A stretch of DNA of 64,000 nucleotides from Jaenimonas drosophilae (taxonomy: Eukaryota; Euglenozoa; Kinetoplastea; Trypanosomatida; Trypanosomatidae), in assembly GCA_030849065.1 (NCBI GenBank), contig JASAON010001626.1, positions 44,888 to 108,887 on the forward strand. The letters run 5' to 3'. The notes beneath the pieces are model-generated. The model saw nothing but the letters and a program-made list of their open reading frames with translations. It was not told the DNA's origin and did not search any database. Shown in pieces: positions 36,963 to 46,598 of the stretch (its first letter is position 1; the number at the start of each line of letters is the position of its first letter). The position numbers were made by a program, and so were the translations under genes.

Positions 36963-39185
36963 ATGAATCTTGCCGCCGATGCCTTCACAGACTACTTCGT
37001 CGTGCTCTTCCCCTTCCTCTGTGCTGTGGCGATGTGGTTCTCCATCGACCTGGCCCTCCTCGTGCGCTCCGGAAGTGGCCGACGACGCCGCGCGCAGATG
37101 CGCTCCACCTATGAGGCAGCCATCCTCGCGGGTGAGCGCGGCTGTACCAAGGAAGGCCACCCCACGTGTTGTGTAGAGCTGCCGGGAGAGGTATATTTTG
37201 CCACCAAATCCGTGCTACGACGAGCGGTGGTGATGGTGGGTGGCGACTTTGCCCGCTCACCACGGATGCAATACCACGCCACGAGCCTCGCCACCTGTGG
37301 GCGCTTCGACGAGGTGATTCTGATTGGCTTCGATGCCGGCAACCACCTGAGCGAGGCGCTCACGGCCATTCACGATCGCGCCACCTCCGCCCACCTCTCC
37401 ACCTCCTACCGCATCCACCGCGATGCCTTTGGGAAGGAGCGGGTATCCTACGACGACGTGGCCACCCACGCCACACCTCCTCCATGCCTGGTGAGCACAA
37501 AGTATCTCGTCCATGCCCCAACCGCACCACGCTGGTTCTCCTACCTCTTCCCCCTCCAACAGTTGCATTGGGTGGCGAGCACCGCCTACCGTGTGGTGGC
37601 CCTCACGTTCATCTTTGTGTGGCTTGTGATTCGTGCCACGGCGATACGCGTCAACGCACAGGGGCAGGTGCTGCTCACGGAGCTCATCCTGATTCAGTCC
37701 CCACCCGCCATTCCTTTTGTCCTGCTCGTGCAGTTCGTTGGCCGGCCACTGGTGTGGCTGTACAGCTCCACCCTCTACTATCTCATCCTCCTCCCCGCGT
37801 CGTGGATGAGCTCGGAGTCGATGGCGGAGGTGATGGCGGGTAGACGCAAGTTTCGTACCGCCCGCAACACGGATAGTGAAGGTGCTGCAGGACGCAAAAC
37901 CACTTCCAACACCCAAGTAGCAGCAGCAGCCACCACACCTTCAGGTGTAGGCGGCCCAACCTCCCCGACGGCTATGGCCCCCTACTGGCCTCTCTTTGCC
38001 GTGGATTGGCACAACTACGGCTTCACCATTCTTCAAGCCGCCCACCGACCGCGCTATGTGGTGGCGCTCTACCAATTCCTGGAGACGGTCCTGTGTTGTG
38101 GTGATGAGAACATCACCGTGAGTCTGGCGATGCAGCGCTCGCTGCAGATGCGGGCAACACAGGCCACGGGAATCATGAAGTGGTGGATGCGACCGCTGAG
38201 GGAGGTGTGTGTGCTGCGCGACGTTGCCCCGCACTTCTTCGGCCCAGCACGGGCTAATAATGCAGGCGCATCTCGATCTCCCAACCGCAGAGATGCCCCA
38301 TCGACCCCGACATCCCCGCAGGGCTTCTTCCCCAGCGGGGAGGCGGCGGAGGAGTGGGGCCTCGCACCACCGCCTGCCTGGGCGTTGGAGAGCGAGCGTG
38401 GCGGCTTTCCGGCTCGTTCTGCCGGCATCATCCTCATCGCCTCCACGAGCTGGACGGAGGATGATGATTATTCCATGGTGATTGAGGCACTTCAGCGCAT
38501 CGACCACCGACTTCTCCACGCCGCTCGCTACCCCTCCTTCACCGATGTGGGGAGTGCGGGAACCAACACGCCGGTAGCTACCGCTCATCGTGTACGCGAT
38601 GTGTGGCTTCTCATCACCGGAAAAGGTCCCGCACGAGCACGTTTTGAGGCGGCCGTGGAGCAGGCGCGGCTCAGCAGCCACGTACGCGTCAGCACGCGCT
38701 ACTACCAATCCTACGCGCAGTACAGTGCGGCCTTGCGGGCGGCAGATGTGGGCCTCTGCCTCCACCACAGCTCCAGCGGCCTCGACCTCCCCATGAAGGC
38801 GGTGGATATGATGGGGGCGGGCATCCCCGTGATGGCGCTGCGCTACCCCGCCATGGAGGAGCTGATGGGAGAGGTGGTGGCCGGGGAGGTGAGCGAGGAT
38901 GAGGGATTCAGCAGCTGCCGTTATGGATGGACCTTCGCCACCGCCACCGACTTGGAGGGGCTGCTGCGGCGCCTCACTGGCGTGGATGGGGTTGGGCGGA
39001 GATCATCTCCCAACAGTGTGGCGGCAGCTTCAGGCGGGTGGCCTGACACGCATGGAGCCTCCGACGACTTCATTGCGCAAAAGCGTCGTGATTTGCGGTC
39101 GTGGTGCCTCACCGCTCCACGCTGGGAAGAACACTGGAGCACCGTGCTCCTTCCACGTCTCCTCAACGCACTCCGCGTCCTGTGA
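36963..39185 (+). CDS. ALG1: ALG1-like beta-1,4-mannosyltransferase
   Basis: ALG1 adds the first mannose, from GDP-mannose, to dolichol-PP-GlcNAc2 on the cytosolic face of the ER in N-glycan synthesis. Family hallmarks in order: an N-terminal membrane anchor (about 11-38, FTDYFVVLFPFLCAVAMWF); VGGDFARSPRMQYHATSLA; QSPPAIPFVLL; DWHNYGFTIL; STSWTEDDDYSMVIEAL near residue 494; and SSSGLDLPMKAVDMMGAGIP near 605, the GT33 donor-site motif. The length is 740 aa against about 450-460 usual. The excess lies mainly in two low-complexity inserts: about 300-340, before the DWHNYG motif, and about 430-470. A GTG in frame precedes the ATG; ATG 36963 is used. Confidence 0.93.
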   Translation: MNLAADAFTDYFVVLFPFLCAVAMWFSIDLALLVRSGSGRRRRAQMRSTYEAAILAGERGCTKEGHPTCCVELPGEVYFATKSVLRRAVVMVGGDFARSPRMQYHATSLATCGRFDEVILIGFDAGNHLSEALTAIHDRATSAHLSTSYRIHRDAFGKERVSYDDVATHATPPPCLVSTKYLVHAPTAPRWFSYLFPLQQLHWVASTAYRVVALTFIFVWLVIRATAIRVNAQGQVLLTELILIQSPPAIPFVLLVQFVGRPLVWLYSSTLYYLILLPASWMSSESMAEVMAGRRKFRTARNTDSEGAAGRKTTSNTQVAAAATTPSGVGGPTSPTAMAPYWPLFAVDWHNYGFTILQAAHRPRYVVALYQFLETVLCCGDENITVSLAMQRSLQMRATQATGIMKWWMRPLREVCVLRDVAPHFFGPARANNAGASRSPNRRDAPSTPTSPQGFFPSGEAAEEWGLAPPPAWALESERGGFPARSAGIILIASTSWTEDDDYSMVIEALQRIDHRLLHAARYPSFTDVGSAGTNTPVATAHRVRDVWLLITGKGPARARFEAAVEQARLSSHVRVSTRYYQSYAQYSAALRAADVGLCLHHSSSGLDLPMKAVDMMGAGIPVMALRYPAMEELMGEVVAGEVSEDEGFSSCRYGWTFATATDLEGLLRRLTGVDGVGRRSSPNSVAAASGGWPDTHGASDDFIAQKRRDLRSWCLTAPRWEEHWSTVLLPRLLNALRVL

Positions 39186-39478
39186 TGATGCCGCACTTGA
39201 CCTCATGCGAAACAGGTTCTCACACACACAGAGAGAGAGAGAGAGATCAGATCCGCACACGTGCCATCACGCACTCAGAAACACTTGTTCAGGTCTTTTA
39301 TTGATGTTGTTGCACCCTGCCTCCAACACACACACACACACACACAATCACACATACTTGCTCTTTTTTTTTCTTGTTCATCTATTGGTTCTCTACTCCT
39401 CCACAATCATCCACGACACAGATCCTCTCCGTTGCACACACGCACACACCCTCTTCCTGGGCGTCTGTGGGGGCAGAG
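39186..39478. other. Intergenic spacer
   Basis: No gene seen. (GA)n at about 39230-39245, (CA)n near 39328-39346, a T run near 39364-39373, and CAG at 39474-39476 directly before the next ATG. Confidence 0.65.
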
Positions 39479-42439
39479 ATGAGACGCTGGGCATCGACGT
39501 GGGCAGTGCGGCACCTGTCAACGGTGGCCAATCACGGTGCCGCCCGACAACGTGGACGTGCAGCGGCGCGTGCTGCAGCTGCTGCCGCTCATCAACACAA
39601 GCAAGATGGAGCGGATGAAGGCTCCACCACGGCAACACGGCTAGGCTTTAGCTCCAGCCATGGTAGCCGCACCTATCATCCAGAGCACATCACGACGCCC
39701 ACCTCCTCCTCATCCCCCTCGGCCGCTGAGACGATGCATCCCATGCAGCCGCTGGTTGAGCCGAGCTCGGAGTGGGCCTACCGCCATCGCCTTGAACAAG
39801 GTCGGATGGGATCTCTGTTGGAGCTCGTCCTCTCCCCCTACGCCCCTGGAGGGTTGCAGGTTCTTGCAGATGTGCTCCAACACATTCAGCAGCGGAAGCA
39901 GATGATGGCCATGGGGAATGGAGCCAACGATGCATCATCCGTGAGTGTGGAGGGTCTACGTGGATGTACGTTGGCCCTCTCCTCCAGATTGGAGCTCGCA
40001 CAGGTGATGCGTCGTGCCGCACATGAAGTGCGCGAGGTGGTGGAGGCGGCAGATGTTGTGGGCGATCGGCTGAGCATGAGGGAGCTCCAACAAAAGGCAG
40101 AGGAAGTGGAGCGTCTAGCAGCACAGCTCACAGCCTTCATGAGTAGCTCGACGGCTGCCCCAGACGCTTCGCCCACTGGGAGTGATGATGAGGGTGCGCT
40201 CGTGTCAACGGATGCTTCGTCGGCTGATGCACTGCGAGAGTGGCGCATGTCGGATGCCGTTCACGCTGAGTTCCTGCGCGGTCTTCTGCGCATTGGCGAG
40301 GAGCTTGGCGCCTCCACGATGGCGGCAGACGTGTTGGAGCAGCTGATCGAGCTCAGCTCCCGGCATGCCCTGCTTCAGGAGCGCGCCACTGCCCGGGGTG
40401 CCGCACCACATGAGGATGATGTTGATGGTGATGATGAATGCTTCTCCCTCGATACTGTTGTGGCATCTGTGGAGGCCGAGGTGGAAGCCAAGGTTGGCCC
40501 CACCACCGCCACCGACCACCTCTCCGCCATGGGGAGCTGCGTCCACGCCCGCAACTTCGATTTGGCTCTCGCCCTCTACCGGCGCCTGCTCCTCCACGCC
40601 GAGCGCGGTGTCTTTGTGCTGCAGCCAGCCGACCTCTCACGTGCCCTCACCCACCTCGCCCACAGTTGCCGCCACGCCCCACACTTTGGAGAGCTTCAGC
40701 GACTCCTCCAGGAGAGTGAGGTGGCCGCCGCCGTGCCCGTCTCGGAGCCCTTATACACAAGCCTCGTGGATGCACTCTCTCGTGCCGAGGGCTACCCGCA
40801 GCGCATGGCCATGGCCCTCGCTTTGTACCGCCGTTTGCGCGATGCCAACATCGCACCGACGGTATCAACGTACGCGGCGCTCATGGCGTGTTGCGCGGCG
40901 GAGCGGGAGCCCACCCACGCCTTCGCCCTCTTCCACGAAGCCCGCAGCCTCTGTGGGGTGGCCGCCCTCAGCCCCGCCATTTATGCCAACCTCATGATGT
41001 CCTACGTGAAGGCAGGATATGGGGCGGATGCCCGACGCACGCTCGATGTGCTCGTGGAGGCGGGCGCCCCACTCACGCGTACAGCCTTCCACGCCGCACT
41101 CGCCGGCGCGGTGAGCCCCCGTGAGGCGCAGGAGATCCTGACGATGATGGAGAACACCTACCGCATCGCCCCCACCCCACACACTTTTTCATTCATGGTG
41201 CATGCGGCGGCAAAGGTTCCCTCTGGGGTCTCCACGGCACTCGCCCTCTTCGACCTCCACGAGCGCTGTCTTGGCGCTCTGCTGGAGGAGGGGGCGGTGG
41301 CGGGCGAGAGCTCAGCGCACAGCCCACAACACATTGCCGCGAGCTCCACCACGGGTGCCGTGGAGCTCGACCGTCTTCTCCTGGATCGCTATCCCTTGTA
41401 CGTTCGGGCGGTGGAGCACGCGCTGATGAAGCTCCGCATTGATCCAATGATGGACCCACGCCTGGGCAAGTACCTCCAGCCCCTCCTTCGCGTCGCGCAG
41501 CGAAGAATGAATGCCTTCACGGAGATGCCACCACAAGCCCCTACACGCATTCCGGCTGGCGAGCACACATGCATCGCCGTTCTCGGTGCCGATGTGCTGG
41601 CCAATGTGGATGAGTTGGTGCTGCCCTTTTTGGAGCACTACTCAGCCGTGGTGATACCCTACTCATCTCTGCTTGCGCTGCAAATGGGCAGCGGGCGTCG
41701 TGTTGAAGGTCTCTCCGCCAAGGGCAACCGTGCGGCCCTCTTTGATCCGGTGTGGATGGAGGCTGGGGATGAGCATGGGGCGATGGTGGAGCACCGACGT
41801 CGTCGGCTCGTGAGCTTCCTGAAGACCTACGCCGATGTGGTACATCTCATGTCTCTAGAGGAGGAGATGCAGTGGGCCCGAGATACCCGGCGCTATGGCA
41901 TTGCGGCCACGAACTGGTTTGCGCGGTGTGCCGCCGTGGCGATCCAGCTCGCCCGCACCGACACGCGGCAGGGGACGAAGGTCTATGCCAATCATCCCAC
42001 CGCCACCATTGTGCTCGTTAGCGCCAGCTATCACCGCTGTGGGCGTTTTGTGGTAGATCTTCGTCGGGAGCTTCTCTCGCCCACGTCATTGAAGAAGGAT
42101 GGCCAACAACTCGATGGCCTCCGAAGTGCACTGCGTCGCGTGGTCTTTCACAACCCCGCCACACAACCAGATTGGGTGCCACCAACCTTGGCCATGCAAC
42201 GACGCCAGGAACAGGAACATGAGCCACGAGAAGACGCAGAGGCGGAGGCAAGTCCTCCACACTACGTCGAGACCCTCCCTAGCACAGCTGCCACTCGCCT
42301 CTACCGTGAGAAGCTTCTTCGCGCTAGTACGTCGGCCACCATGGTGGCAAAGTCTTCGCCCGAACAGACATCACGCCAAGAGGAGGAGGTGCTCGACGCG
42401 GAGATGCTCATGGATCTTCTCGGGATGGACGACGCCTAG
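39479..42439 (+). CDS. PPR protein with PIN-like C-terminal domain, probably mitochondrial
   Basis: Predicted 986 aa. The start MRRWASTWAVRHLSTVANHG, rich in Arg, Ser and Ala without acidic residues, fits a mitochondrial presequence. Helical pentatricopeptide-like repeats run from about 350 to 570; the clearest is YPQRMAMALALYRRLRDANI followed by APTVSTYAALM, then SPAIYANLMMSYVKAGYGAD. From about residue 697 (CIAVLGADVLANVDELVLPF, then VVIPYSSLLAL) the sequence looks like a PIN nuclease-type domain, with Asp in the first strand position. PRORP-type RNase P also joins PPR repeats to a metallonuclease, but I do not see its CxxC zinc site. RNA processing in the mitochondrion is a reasonable inference. 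The upstream open frame lacks an ATG before 39479. Confidence 0.7.
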   Translation: MRRWASTWAVRHLSTVANHGAARQRGRAAARAAAAAAHQHKQDGADEGSTTATRLGFSSSHGSRTYHPEHITTPTSSSSPSAAETMHPMQPLVEPSSEWAYRHRLEQGRMGSLLELVLSPYAPGGLQVLADVLQHIQQRKQMMAMGNGANDASSVSVEGLRGCTLALSSRLELAQVMRRAAHEVREVVEAADVVGDRLSMRELQQKAEEVERLAAQLTAFMSSSTAAPDASPTGSDDEGALVSTDASSADALREWRMSDAVHAEFLRGLLRIGEELGASTMAADVLEQLIELSSRHALLQERATARGAAPHEDDVDGDDECFSLDTVVASVEAEVEAKVGPTTATDHLSAMGSCVHARNFDLALALYRRLLLHAERGVFVLQPADLSRALTHLAHSCRHAPHFGELQRLLQESEVAAAVPVSEPLYTSLVDALSRAEGYPQRMAMALALYRRLRDANIAPTVSTYAALMACCAAEREPTHAFALFHEARSLCGVAALSPAIYANLMMSYVKAGYGADARRTLDVLVEAGAPLTRTAFHAALAGAVSPREAQEILTMMENTYRIAPTPHTFSFMVHAAAKVPSGVSTALALFDLHERCLGALLEEGAVAGESSAHSPQHIAASSTTGAVELDRLLLDRYPLYVRAVEHALMKLRIDPMMDPRLGKYLQPLLRVAQRRMNAFTEMPPQAPTRIPAGEHTCIAVLGADVLANVDELVLPFLEHYSAVVIPYSSLLALQMGSGRRVEGLSAKGNRAALFDPVWMEAGDEHGAMVEHRRRRLVSFLKTYADVVHLMSLEEEMQWARDTRRYGIAATNWFARCAAVAIQLARTDTRQGTKVYANHPTATIVLVSASYHRCGRFVVDLRRELLSPTSLKKDGQQLDGLRSALRRVVFHNPATQPDWVPPTLAMQRRQEQEHEPREDAEAEASPPHYVETLPSTAATRLYREKLLRASTSATMVAKSSPEQTSRQEEEVLDAEMLMDLLGMDDA

Positions 42440-42764
42440 CATGATGGTGTTGTGTGGGAGATACCCCCAGACACCTAATCACAGATAAGCTGGAGGTTCT
42501 GCCACTACACCATTCTTGTATCTGCTCTCCCATGATGATGCACGACACGTGATGCATCCTACTCATTCCTCTCTTCCATTGATGTTGCTCTTTCTCTCTC
42601 TCTAGTTCTTTTTTGGTCTGTTGGCTGGCCTCGGCTCATTTGTGGTCCAAGGCACACACACACACACACCAACCCACATTTCACACAAGCAGGCATCATT
42701 CGCCAGGCCATCGTTACCACCTTCTTCTCACACACAACAAGCACGCCCAACCACATCCTCAACC
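42440..42764. other. Intergenic spacer
   Basis: No gene seen. CT-rich run near 42590-42605, (CA)n near 42653-42669 and several AGs between 42688 and 42693 that could serve as acceptor for the UTP22 gene. Confidence 0.65.
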
Positions 42765-45700
42765 ATGTCGATCCTGCAGGACTACAACCTTCGATGGTCC
42801 GACCAGCTCATCCAGCGCGTGGAGCTCCACATGCGGGACGTCCACAGCGCCATCACGCAGCTCTACGAGTCGGAGGGCTACCCAACGCGGGTGGCTCTGC
42901 CTGAGCGCAAGACAGAGGCAGCGGCAGTGGCCGGCGCACAGGACGGCACCGTTGACGTTGTGAGCCCCGCCGGAAGCTTCCTTCTTCGTGTTTCTACCCA
43001 CTCAGCTCCTCTCCGTGCGCTTCACCGTGAGCGTGGCGTGGGCTGCGACGTCGTTCTGACGATGCCCGAGTCGCACTGCGGCCAGATTGATGTGCAGGAT
43101 GGCCGCTACCTCGACCTCCGCGCCACCTTCCTTGCCAAGGTGGAGGCCTACCTGAAGAAGCTCAGCAGCGGTGCAGCGGCACGTGTGGCGGCCGCCAAGC
43201 ATGGTGCAGAGGACGAGGATGAGGATGATGAGGGAGAGAAGGATGGAGAGGCATCAACCGCTGCTGGAAACAGCTCAGCAGCAGCACGCTTGAGCCGCAT
43301 GGAGGTCCGTCGTCGGCCCATCCACGGCTGCCACAGTTGTGCCGAGAAGGAGATACTCCAGCTGCGCTTCCGCCAGCCCCGCCCCGCCGCGGCGGCGGAG
43401 TCGGATGAGGTGCGCTATGAGTTGGTGGATGTGTACGTGCACCTGCGCCCCGCTGTGTGCTCCACCCGTGCCACCTGTGCCGCCTCCACCAAGAAGCACC
43501 CCCTCTACAGCTACCTCGTGCTGGAGGACTACCTGATGCCCGTTTACCTGCAGACCCTGCACACCACCTGCGTCAACAGCGCCAGCTTCCGTCGCGCCAT
43601 TGTGATGCTGAAGTGCTGGGCCCACCACGCGGGACTCATGGCCAACGCCTCGGGCCACCCAGAGGGCCTCAACGGCTTCCTCCTGGCGGCGATGGTGCAC
43701 CAACTCGCCCAGGAGGGCATCATCTCCGCGAGCATGTCTGACGACCACATTGTGCGTGCCGTGTGGGTGCACCTCACGCGAGGCTCCTACACCCCCGCCA
43801 AGGGCCAGGCTCGCGCATCTTCTGGAGGTGAGGATGGTGCGCTCAGTGCTATCCCAACGGCAGAGGCCAACGGCGAGGTGGCGGTGCTTCGCCTGGGTGG
43901 CGAGGTGCTCAACCTCCTCTTTCGTACCTCGGCGGCCTACTTCAAGGCCGTCGTCGTGCCCGCCGCGGAGGAGGCGCTGCAACACCCGCAGCCCCTCGCC
44001 TATCTTCAGTCGGTTCCCTTCCTGCCACTGCAGCTTCGCTTCGATGTGGCCCTCACCATCAACCTCCACCAGAGTGGCACATCGTCAGCCAGCACCATCG
44101 ACCGCAGCCCAGCACTCTTGAAGTGCAAGGCCCTCATCCCACCTCGCCTACAAATGGTGCAGCAGCTCCACACGGTCCTGACGGAGGCCCTCCGCGGACG
44201 TGCCAACTTCCTATCTCTGTGGATGAGCTCTGCCGAGACGGTTGAGGTGCTGGTGCAGCTCACCACCTCCGCCGAGGGCCGCAATCGCCTCACCCGCGGC
44301 CCCTCCATTGAGGACTCCGCCGCCGTTGCCGCCTTCGACGCCTTTTGGGGTGCCGACCGCACGAGCACGCGCCAGTTTGCTGATGGCGCCACCTACCGCT
44401 GCGTCCTCTGGTCCTTCGCGGAGGATGCCTACGCCAACACCACCAACAGCCTCGCCGCCTCCACGGTGGTGCGTCAGGTGGCGGCCTACGCCATCCGGAA
44501 GCACGCCGCGCCCGACGCCACCGTCAGCGTGCTGCTCGGCGGTTTGGAAGGGGTTCTGGCGGAGAAGATTGGGGCGGAGTGGATGGATAGCGCGCCCATG
44601 ATGCAGAAGAGTCTGCTGGATGCCTCAAATGCGGTGCAGCGCATCATCACCAACCTTCCTCGAAGTGCGATTCCGTGCACCATTACGAGCTTCGACATCA
44701 TCTCCGCCAGCGAGCGCTACACTGAGGTCTTCCCTGTTCGTCCTCACCTCGCCCTGACCTACACCACCGACGACCTCTCTGCGGAGGCCTACAACGCCCT
44801 GAGTGTGGCCCCCACCATCGAGCCCATCCACTGCGTCCTCTCCATCGATGATAAGCACAAGATTCCCGACTCCCTCGACGCCATCGCCGCCATGAAGGGT
44901 GCCATTTGTGCCCAGCTCGCCAAGGCCGTGGATCAGCTCTACGGGGATGCTGCCCTGGCCAAGTCTGCGGCCAAGAAGTCGGCCGGAAGCAGTGGCAGCG
45001 ATGCTGCCGCTCCATCTCCCCGTGTTCGCACCCTCTGCACCAGCCACTCCGTAGACCTCATCCTCCGTGGCTACCTCTTCCGCATCTACGTCGCCCACTA
45101 CCGCGAGGTTTCCCTTCTCCGTGCCCTTCAACGCGAGGCCGAGGCCAACGTGCTGGAGCAGAAGCTCTTCTGGACCGCCCAGCACGCCAAGCTCCTGCGC
45201 AGCCTCTCCTTTGGCCACCCGAGCTACGGCAACGCCACACGACTGGCCAAGCGCTGGGTGAGTGCGATGCTCCTCGCCGAATTCATCCTGCCCGAGGCGA
45301 TTGAGCTCCTCGTTGCTCACGCCTACCTGCAGAGCAGCGGGGTGCCCAAGACCCCGGCTGGCGGCTTCCTGCGCTTCATCCAGCTCCTCGCCACCCACGA
45401 CTGGTCCACGGCACTCATCCTCCCCTTCGTGGAGAAGGACGCCGCCGCCGCTCTGAACTTGCGTGCGCTGGGTGAGCAGCAGGGGATGTACCTCGCCGCC
45501 CCCTATGCCCAGGCGGAGAGCCCCTTCACGGCACAGACACCGCGACCCATCATTGTGCACCGCCTCGTCCAGCTCGCCAAGGCGGTGTTGGTGCTGCTTC
45601 TCCGCCATCTCGAGCTCCGCGGTGGCGGCGTGGCGGCTACCGAGGCGGACGTCTTCCGCTCCGACCCACACGCCTTTGACGTTCGGCTCGCCATGCATCC

Positions 45701-46304
45701 TCAGCTGCTGCTCCAGCCGGACCGCGCCATCCACCCAACCGAGGCAGCCAAGGTGGAGGTCCTTCATCACCTCTTCCAGCTCGACGACCTGGAGGAGAAG
45801 GCCAGCCGGGACTATCTCACGCAGCTCATTGAGCGCGAGCCGGCGGCGCAGGCGGTGCGCACCGTTCGTGGCGCGTTGAGGGATCAGGGAATGGTCTTTT
45901 ATGACGCCATCGCGCCATCGGCGATTCACGTCATTGCCCTCACCGACACCATTATGCCACAGAAGACGCAGGCACTGCAGCGAGAGGTTCTCCGCGTGGG
46001 TCGTGGCGCCTTTGTGGCACCCGAGCCATCCGATTATACCCCAGCCCCGGAGAAGCCTGCACACGCGGCGGGAGAGAGGGTGGCCGAGCGCCGTCCTCGT
46101 CCATCCCAGCGTGGAGGTGGCAAGCAGCAGCACAAGCACCACCAACATCAGTGCCATGATGGGTGCCAGCATGGATCACCTCGCGGGGCCCAACGGCCAT
46201 CGAAGGAGACGAAGCGTCCTCGCGAGGCGGAGGCAGCAGCAGCAGCCCCTTCGAAGCAACAAAAGCGCACACCGTCTGCCAAGACTTCCCGACCTCGTCG
46301 CTAA
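42765..46304 (+). CDS. UTP22: UTP22/NOL6 (Nrap family), SSU processome component
   Basis: Nrap/UTP22 proteins carry two tandem catalytically inactive poly(A)-polymerase-like modules and, with Rrp7, form the UTP-C part of the small-subunit processome in the nucleolus. Length is 1179 aa (yeast about 1237, human about 1146). Matches: N-terminal helix then GCDVVLTMPESHCGQIDVQD; YLVLEDYLMPVYLQTLHTTC; FRRAIVMLKCWAHHAGL; and in the second half LLRSLSFGHPSYGNATRLAK, RWVSAMLLAEFILPEAIELL. The C-terminal tail after about 1100 is Lys/His/Arg-rich, ending KTSRPRR, typical of nucleolar proteins. ATG 42765 is used; the longer frame begins with a TTG. Confidence 0.9.
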   Translation: MSILQDYNLRWSDQLIQRVELHMRDVHSAITQLYESEGYPTRVALPERKTEAAAVAGAQDGTVDVVSPAGSFLLRVSTHSAPLRALHRERGVGCDVVLTMPESHCGQIDVQDGRYLDLRATFLAKVEAYLKKLSSGAAARVAAAKHGAEDEDEDDEGEKDGEASTAAGNSSAAARLSRMEVRRRPIHGCHSCAEKEILQLRFRQPRPAAAAESDEVRYELVDVYVHLRPAVCSTRATCAASTKKHPLYSYLVLEDYLMPVYLQTLHTTCVNSASFRRAIVMLKCWAHHAGLMANASGHPEGLNGFLLAAMVHQLAQEGIISASMSDDHIVRAVWVHLTRGSYTPAKGQARASSGGEDGALSAIPTAEANGEVAVLRLGGEVLNLLFRTSAAYFKAVVVPAAEEALQHPQPLAYLQSVPFLPLQLRFDVALTINLHQSGTSSASTIDRSPALLKCKALIPPRLQMVQQLHTVLTEALRGRANFLSLWMSSAETVEVLVQLTTSAEGRNRLTRGPSIEDSAAVAAFDAFWGADRTSTRQFADGATYRCVLWSFAEDAYANTTNSLAASTVVRQVAAYAIRKHAAPDATVSVLLGGLEGVLAEKIGAEWMDSAPMMQKSLLDASNAVQRIITNLPRSAIPCTITSFDIISASERYTEVFPVRPHLALTYTTDDLSAEAYNALSVAPTIEPIHCVLSIDDKHKIPDSLDAIAAMKGAICAQLAKAVDQLYGDAALAKSAAKKSAGSSGSDAAAPSPRVRTLCTSHSVDLILRGYLFRIYVAHYREVSLLRALQREAEANVLEQKLFWTAQHAKLLRSLSFGHPSYGNATRLAKRWVSAMLLAEFILPEAIELLVAHAYLQSSGVPKTPAGGFLRFIQLLATHDWSTALILPFVEKDAAAALNLRALGEQQGMYLAAPYAQAESPFTAQTPRPIIVHRLVQLAKAVLVLLLRHLELRGGGVAATEADVFRSDPHAFDVRLAMHPQLLLQPDRAIHPTEAAKVEVLHHLFQLDDLEEKASRDYLTQLIEREPAAQAVRTVRGALRDQGMVFYDAIAPSAIHVIALTDTIMPQKTQALQREVLRVGRGAFVAPEPSDYTPAPEKPAHAAGERVAERRPRPSQRGGGKQQHKHHQHQCHDGCQHGSPRGAQRPSKETKRPREAEAAAAAPSKQQKRTPSAKTSRPRR

Positions 46305-46592
46305 CATCTCACCTCACTCACTCACCAAGTGTGTGTGTGAAACTGATCTAACCAACACCGAATAAGTACGTCATGACACCTCTAATACAAGACAAACACG
46401 GCCCTGCGGGCCTCGCTCTCGCTCTCACTCACCTACAGCAGCTGTGGTGGATGTGTAGTGGACGCATGTGTGGCATACACATGTCAGTGTGAGCAATTGA
46501 TGCCCCTTCATCTGCTTCTTTCTTCACTCTCTCTTCTTGTGTTGTCTGTTGTTCGAAGAGTTTTGTAGGGAACCTCTGCTTCTATCTTCATG

Positions 46593-46598
46593 CAGCAG
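46593..46598 (+). promoter_or_regulatory. Putative trans-splice acceptor overlapping a possible start
   Basis: A pyrimidine-rich tract (46573-46589) is followed by CAGCAG at 46593-46598 and directly by ATG at 46599. Splicing at either CAG would remove the earlier ATG at 46590 and make 46599 the first codon of the message. Confidence 0.4.

Noticed and set aside
44625..46172. 515-codon minus-strand frame inside UTP22
   Set aside because: Antisense shadow of a conserved coding region; composition biased and featureless.
46400..46412. GC-rich 5-bp hairpin after UTP22, considered as a terminator
   Set aside because: Too short, and intrinsic terminators are not expected in this type of genome.
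46550..46570. tRNA B-box-like GTTCGAA
   Set aside because: No matching A box or cloverleaf stems around it.
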